Positions 6,347 through 7,786 of a stretch of DNA of 7,786 nucleotides are shown piece by piece (positions within the stretch are counted from its first letter, which is position 1; every line of letters starts with the position of its first letter). Location of the stretch: positions 1-7,786 of the forward strand of contig CALIRC010000116.1 of the NCBI GenBank assembly GCA_938044295.1. Direction: 5' to 3'. A program made the translations under genes and the position numbers. The DNA comes from Minisyncoccota bacterium. Lineage in GTDB: Bacteria > Patescibacteriota > Minisyncoccia > Moranbacterales > GCA-2747515. A model generated the notes under the pieces. The model saw nothing but the letters and a program-made list of their open reading frames with translations. It was not told where the DNA came from and did not search any database.

Positions 6347-6504
6347 CTAATAACGTACACTTCTACGAGGCAAATTGGAAACAGGTATTACTAGAAATGA
6401 AGCGTTGGCACGATGTTCTATACTCAAATAAGTAAATATAGGTTAATCAGAGGATCCTGTATTCGAACTTACAATGGAACTTAGATCGAGATCGATAACG
6501 TGAC
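6323..6504. other. Intergenic stretch with a gene-remnant-like reading frame
   Basis: This lies between the insertion sequence and the terminator of the exported-protein gene. A short + strand frame, open from inside the IS end to TAA at 6433-6435, reads NNVHFYEANWKQVLLEMKRW and then HDVLYSNK. It looks protein-like but has no start or known family, so a 3' remnant of a lost gene is only a possibility. From 6436 to 6504 I see nothing recognisable. Confidence 0.3.
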
Positions 6505-6559
6505 ATAAAATAAAACAGCCCTCCCTCAATCGCACGTAGAACGTAGTCATAAGGAAGGG
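6505..6559 (-). terminator. Intrinsic terminator of the exported-protein gene
   Basis: On the minus strand CCCTTCCTTA (6559-6550) pairs with TGAGGGAGGG (6528-6519) over ten positions including two G-T wobbles, with a loop of about 21 bases. It is followed by CTGTTTTATTTTATG (6518-6504), a T-rich tract. It begins about 60 bp after the stop codon at 6620-6622. The large loop makes it less certain than the terminator at 3852-3885. Confidence 0.6.
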
Positions 6560-6619
6560 GAATTGCCGTTTGGCATGATGACTTTGTTTTCTGCAAGCAA
6601 TGTGTTGCGGAAGTATTTC

Positions 6620-7252
6620 TTAGTAGTAGAGATTTTCTACGTAGGCAAGTGCGACGGCGCCTGGCAATATTTTTGATGCATTTTCCAGAACATCAGCTGC
6701 TGATTCCATAATGTTCATTGTTCGCTCCAGTGAGCACACAACATCGGGATCGCTTTGGCTTCGAGCATTGTCCACAAAATGATCGTCGCCGAGTAGTGCA
6801 GCTGCCGTACTGTGATCTGCAGCCAATTGCCCAAGCACTATCATTTGTCGAGCGACCAGGCGGACATCAGGCAGAAGTTCGTCGGAGACTTTTTTCAGAC
6901 CTGCATCCTGTTCACGCTTCATGCTTACCCGCACTCGATCCCACTGTGGGAAAATACTAATGTATGTGTGATGAAAGGCAGCTAAGCCGATAACAATATC
7001 AACTGCCTGTGCGGCAAATTTAGCATTGTGCTCGGCAGTTGATTCGTCGCTAGCTATCGCTTGCAACTCGGATGCCGTCTGCATGTAGCGAGCAATAGTC
7101 CGTACGTCAGCATCTTTCAGCTCTGAAAACTGAGCAGAAATTGCTTGTACAGAAGAATCCAGTAATGGATTTGCTTCGCTTGTACATTCGGTAGCATGAG
7201 CGAATGGTGCCGCCAGTAAGGCGATGAATAAAAATACGATTGTGCGATGCAT
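6620..7252 (-). CDS. Exported helix-rich protein of unknown function
   Basis: This is a 210-residue protein that I cannot place in a family. The start at 7252 is chosen because GGAGA lies five bases upstream and because it gives a textbook Sec signal peptide: MHR, a hydrophobic core TIVFLFIALLAAPF, and AHA at 18-20 with predicted cleavage before T21. The ATG at 7264 would use part of that Shine-Dalgarno as its own codon. The mature part (about 190 residues) is rich in Ala, Asp, Glu, Leu and Val and looks almost all alpha-helical. Its only two Cys, C23 and C173, could form one disulfide linking the N-terminus to the C-terminal helix. There is no lipobox, second membrane segment or catalytic motif, so a soluble periplasmic or secreted helical bundle is inferred. 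It has its own promoter and a probable terminator, and its base composition seems somewhat richer in G+C than the left-hand genes. Confidence 0.85.
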   Translation of the reverse strand: MHRTIVFLFIALLAAPFAHATECTSEANPLLDSSVQAISAQFSELKDADVRTIARYMQTASELQAIASDESTAEHNAKFAAQAVDIVIGLAAFHHTYISIFPQWDRVRVSMKREQDAGLKKVSDELLPDVRLVARQMIVLGQLAADHSTAAALLGDDHFVDNARSQSDPDVVCSLERTMNIMESAADVLENASKILPGAVALAYVENLYY

Positions 7253-7257
7253 AATGT

Positions 7258-7262
7258 TCTCC
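7258..7262 (-). promoter_or_regulatory. Shine-Dalgarno site deciding the start of the exported protein
   Basis: GGAGA on the minus strand lies five bases before ATG at 7252-7250. It overlaps the alternative in-frame ATG at 7264-7262, which is therefore unlikely to be the start. Confidence 0.75.
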
Positions 7263-7307
7263 ATCTATGCTTTCAGAAGTAGTAAGGTCACCTCTTTAAC
7301 CATCTTA

Positions 7308-7336
7308 ATTATAACATGTTATTTGAGTTTCGTCCA
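7308..7336 (-). promoter_or_regulatory. Extended -10 promoter of the exported-protein gene
   Basis: On the minus strand a perfect TATAAT (7313-7308) is preceded by TG-T, an extended -10. TGGACG (7336-7331), 17 bp upstream, is a four-of-six -35 box. Transcription would start near 7301, giving a leader of about 50 bases with the ribosome binding site at its end. Confidence 0.75.
7311..7322. promoter_or_regulatory. Operator-like 12-bp palindrome overlapping the -10 box
   Basis: ATAACATGTTAT is a perfect 12-bp palindrome that overlaps the extended -10 element, a position suited to repression. In A/T-rich DNA a palindrome of this size can arise by chance, and it does not match the dyad at 4839-4851. 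Confidence 0.35.
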
Positions 7337-7389
7337 CAATAGAAAGCGCTTAAATAAAGGCTTTTTTGCATATTTCTTGAATTACCTGT

Positions 7390-7786
7390 TTAATTCTCTC
7401 TTCTGAGTAGTTGATCCAAAATACTCTGAAAAGGATCATTTGTATGTCTCAATTTTCCCTCTAGCTTTTTGCTTATATAGGATTTAAAATCCCATCTCAT
7501 CATTTCCTTGCTGTCATACTTCTCCCTAAGGAGGTCAGATACATTCTCAATGTCTCCGAGTGTCATGACCAGATTTTCAAAGTCTTCAATTCTGCATACT
7601 GCGTATGGGTACTTGTCCACTAAGACATCAGCTTGAAGCGCCACACTAAGATTCCTCCTGACAACCTCATCCAATTTACAAGCGAATTCCCCCATGACAA
7701 ACCAGTCTTCAAGTAACACTAAAATAGGGGCTATCTGAGTCTTTTTATTACAATCCATTCCACAGTACTCACCCGATATATATAAA
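7390..7786 (-). CDS. Unidentified protein, C-terminal part (5' end beyond the window)
   Basis: The frame ends at TAA (7392-7390) and stays open to the window edge, giving 131 visible residues. An ATG at 7758 could start a 122-residue protein, but only weak purines precede it, and the codons upstream read LYISGEYCG without a stop, so a longer gene continuing to the right is more likely. Visible motifs are an apolar stretch IAPILVLLEDWFVMGEFA, then YPYAVCRIEDFENLVMTLGD and a charged C-terminus KKLEGKLRHTNDPFQSILDQL. Nothing suggests export of this part. I assign no function. A 137-bp gap separates it from the next minus-strand gene, which has its own promoter, so the two are not an obvious operon. 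Only weak hairpins (around 7341-7366) follow it. Confidence 0.65.
   Translation of the reverse strand, partial: LYISGEYCGMDCNKKTQIAPILVLLEDWFVMGEFACKLDEVVRRNLSVALQADVLVDKYPYAVCRIEDFENLVMTLGDIENVSDLLREKYDSKEMMRWDFKSYISKKLEGKLRHTNDPFQSILDQLLRREN

Noticed and set aside
6455..6475. TTCGAA-containing stretch resembling a tRNA T-loop
   Set aside because: The flanking five bases do not pair into a T-stem and no anticodon or acceptor stem can be built around it.
7341..7366. Hairpin AGAAAGC / GCTTTTTT with T run on the + strand
   Set aside because: No + strand gene ends here, the stem is A/T-rich with a wobble, and read on the minus strand it lacks a T tract, so it is not a convincing terminator for the right-edge gene.

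Overview
The window is moderately AT-rich bacterial DNA using the standard code (TAA and TGA stops both occur). It holds two complete genes and one gene tail on the + strand at the left, one complete minus-strand gene in the middle, a complete compact insertion sequence, and two more minus-strand genes at the right (the last running off the edge). The architecture of the large surface protein (N-terminal anchor, Cys-rich W-x-W-x-C domain, LPTDG-type beta repeats) is of a kind I associate with Candidate Phyla Radiation (Patescibacteria) genomes. That placement is an inference from protein style, not a phylogenetic result.

Left part (1-3724, + strand). The window opens in the C-terminal tail of what looks like an ABC-3 (ZnuB/TroC-type) zinc/manganese permease. 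Next comes a 717-residue membrane-anchored, multi-module protein: a CBM36/60-like carbohydrate-binding domain, a six-Cys region, two tandem Ig-like repeats and a C-terminal polysaccharide lyase family 14-like domain. The third gene is a COG0523/CobW-family G3E GTPase with its own promoter. The permease tail and the COG0523 protein suggest a metal-homeostasis neighbourhood, with a surface glycan-degrading enzyme lying between them.

Middle (3725-4860, minus strand). One 294-residue protein of unknown function with a zinc-ribbon-like Cys/His cluster is framed by a good sigma70-type promoter, an operator-like dyad, a Shine-Dalgarno site and a strong intrinsic terminator. It is therefore probably monocistronic.

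Mobile element (4870-6322). A 1453-bp IS66-family element carries only the DDE transposase (tnpC-type), bounded by 16-bp perfect (25-bp imperfect) terminal inverted repeats. The transposase stop codon lies inside the right repeat, and no target-site duplication is visible.

Right part (6323-7786, minus strand). A non-coding stretch with two hairpins is followed by a 210-residue exported, helix-rich protein of unknown function with a clear signal peptide, promoter and terminator. Last is the C-terminal part of an unidentified protein whose frame stays open to the window edge.

A contrast runs through the window. The complete + strand genes have no recognisable Shine-Dalgarno sequence, and the CobW promoter predicts an almost leaderless mRNA. 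The two complete minus-strand genes have ordinary leaders with clear ribosome binding sites.
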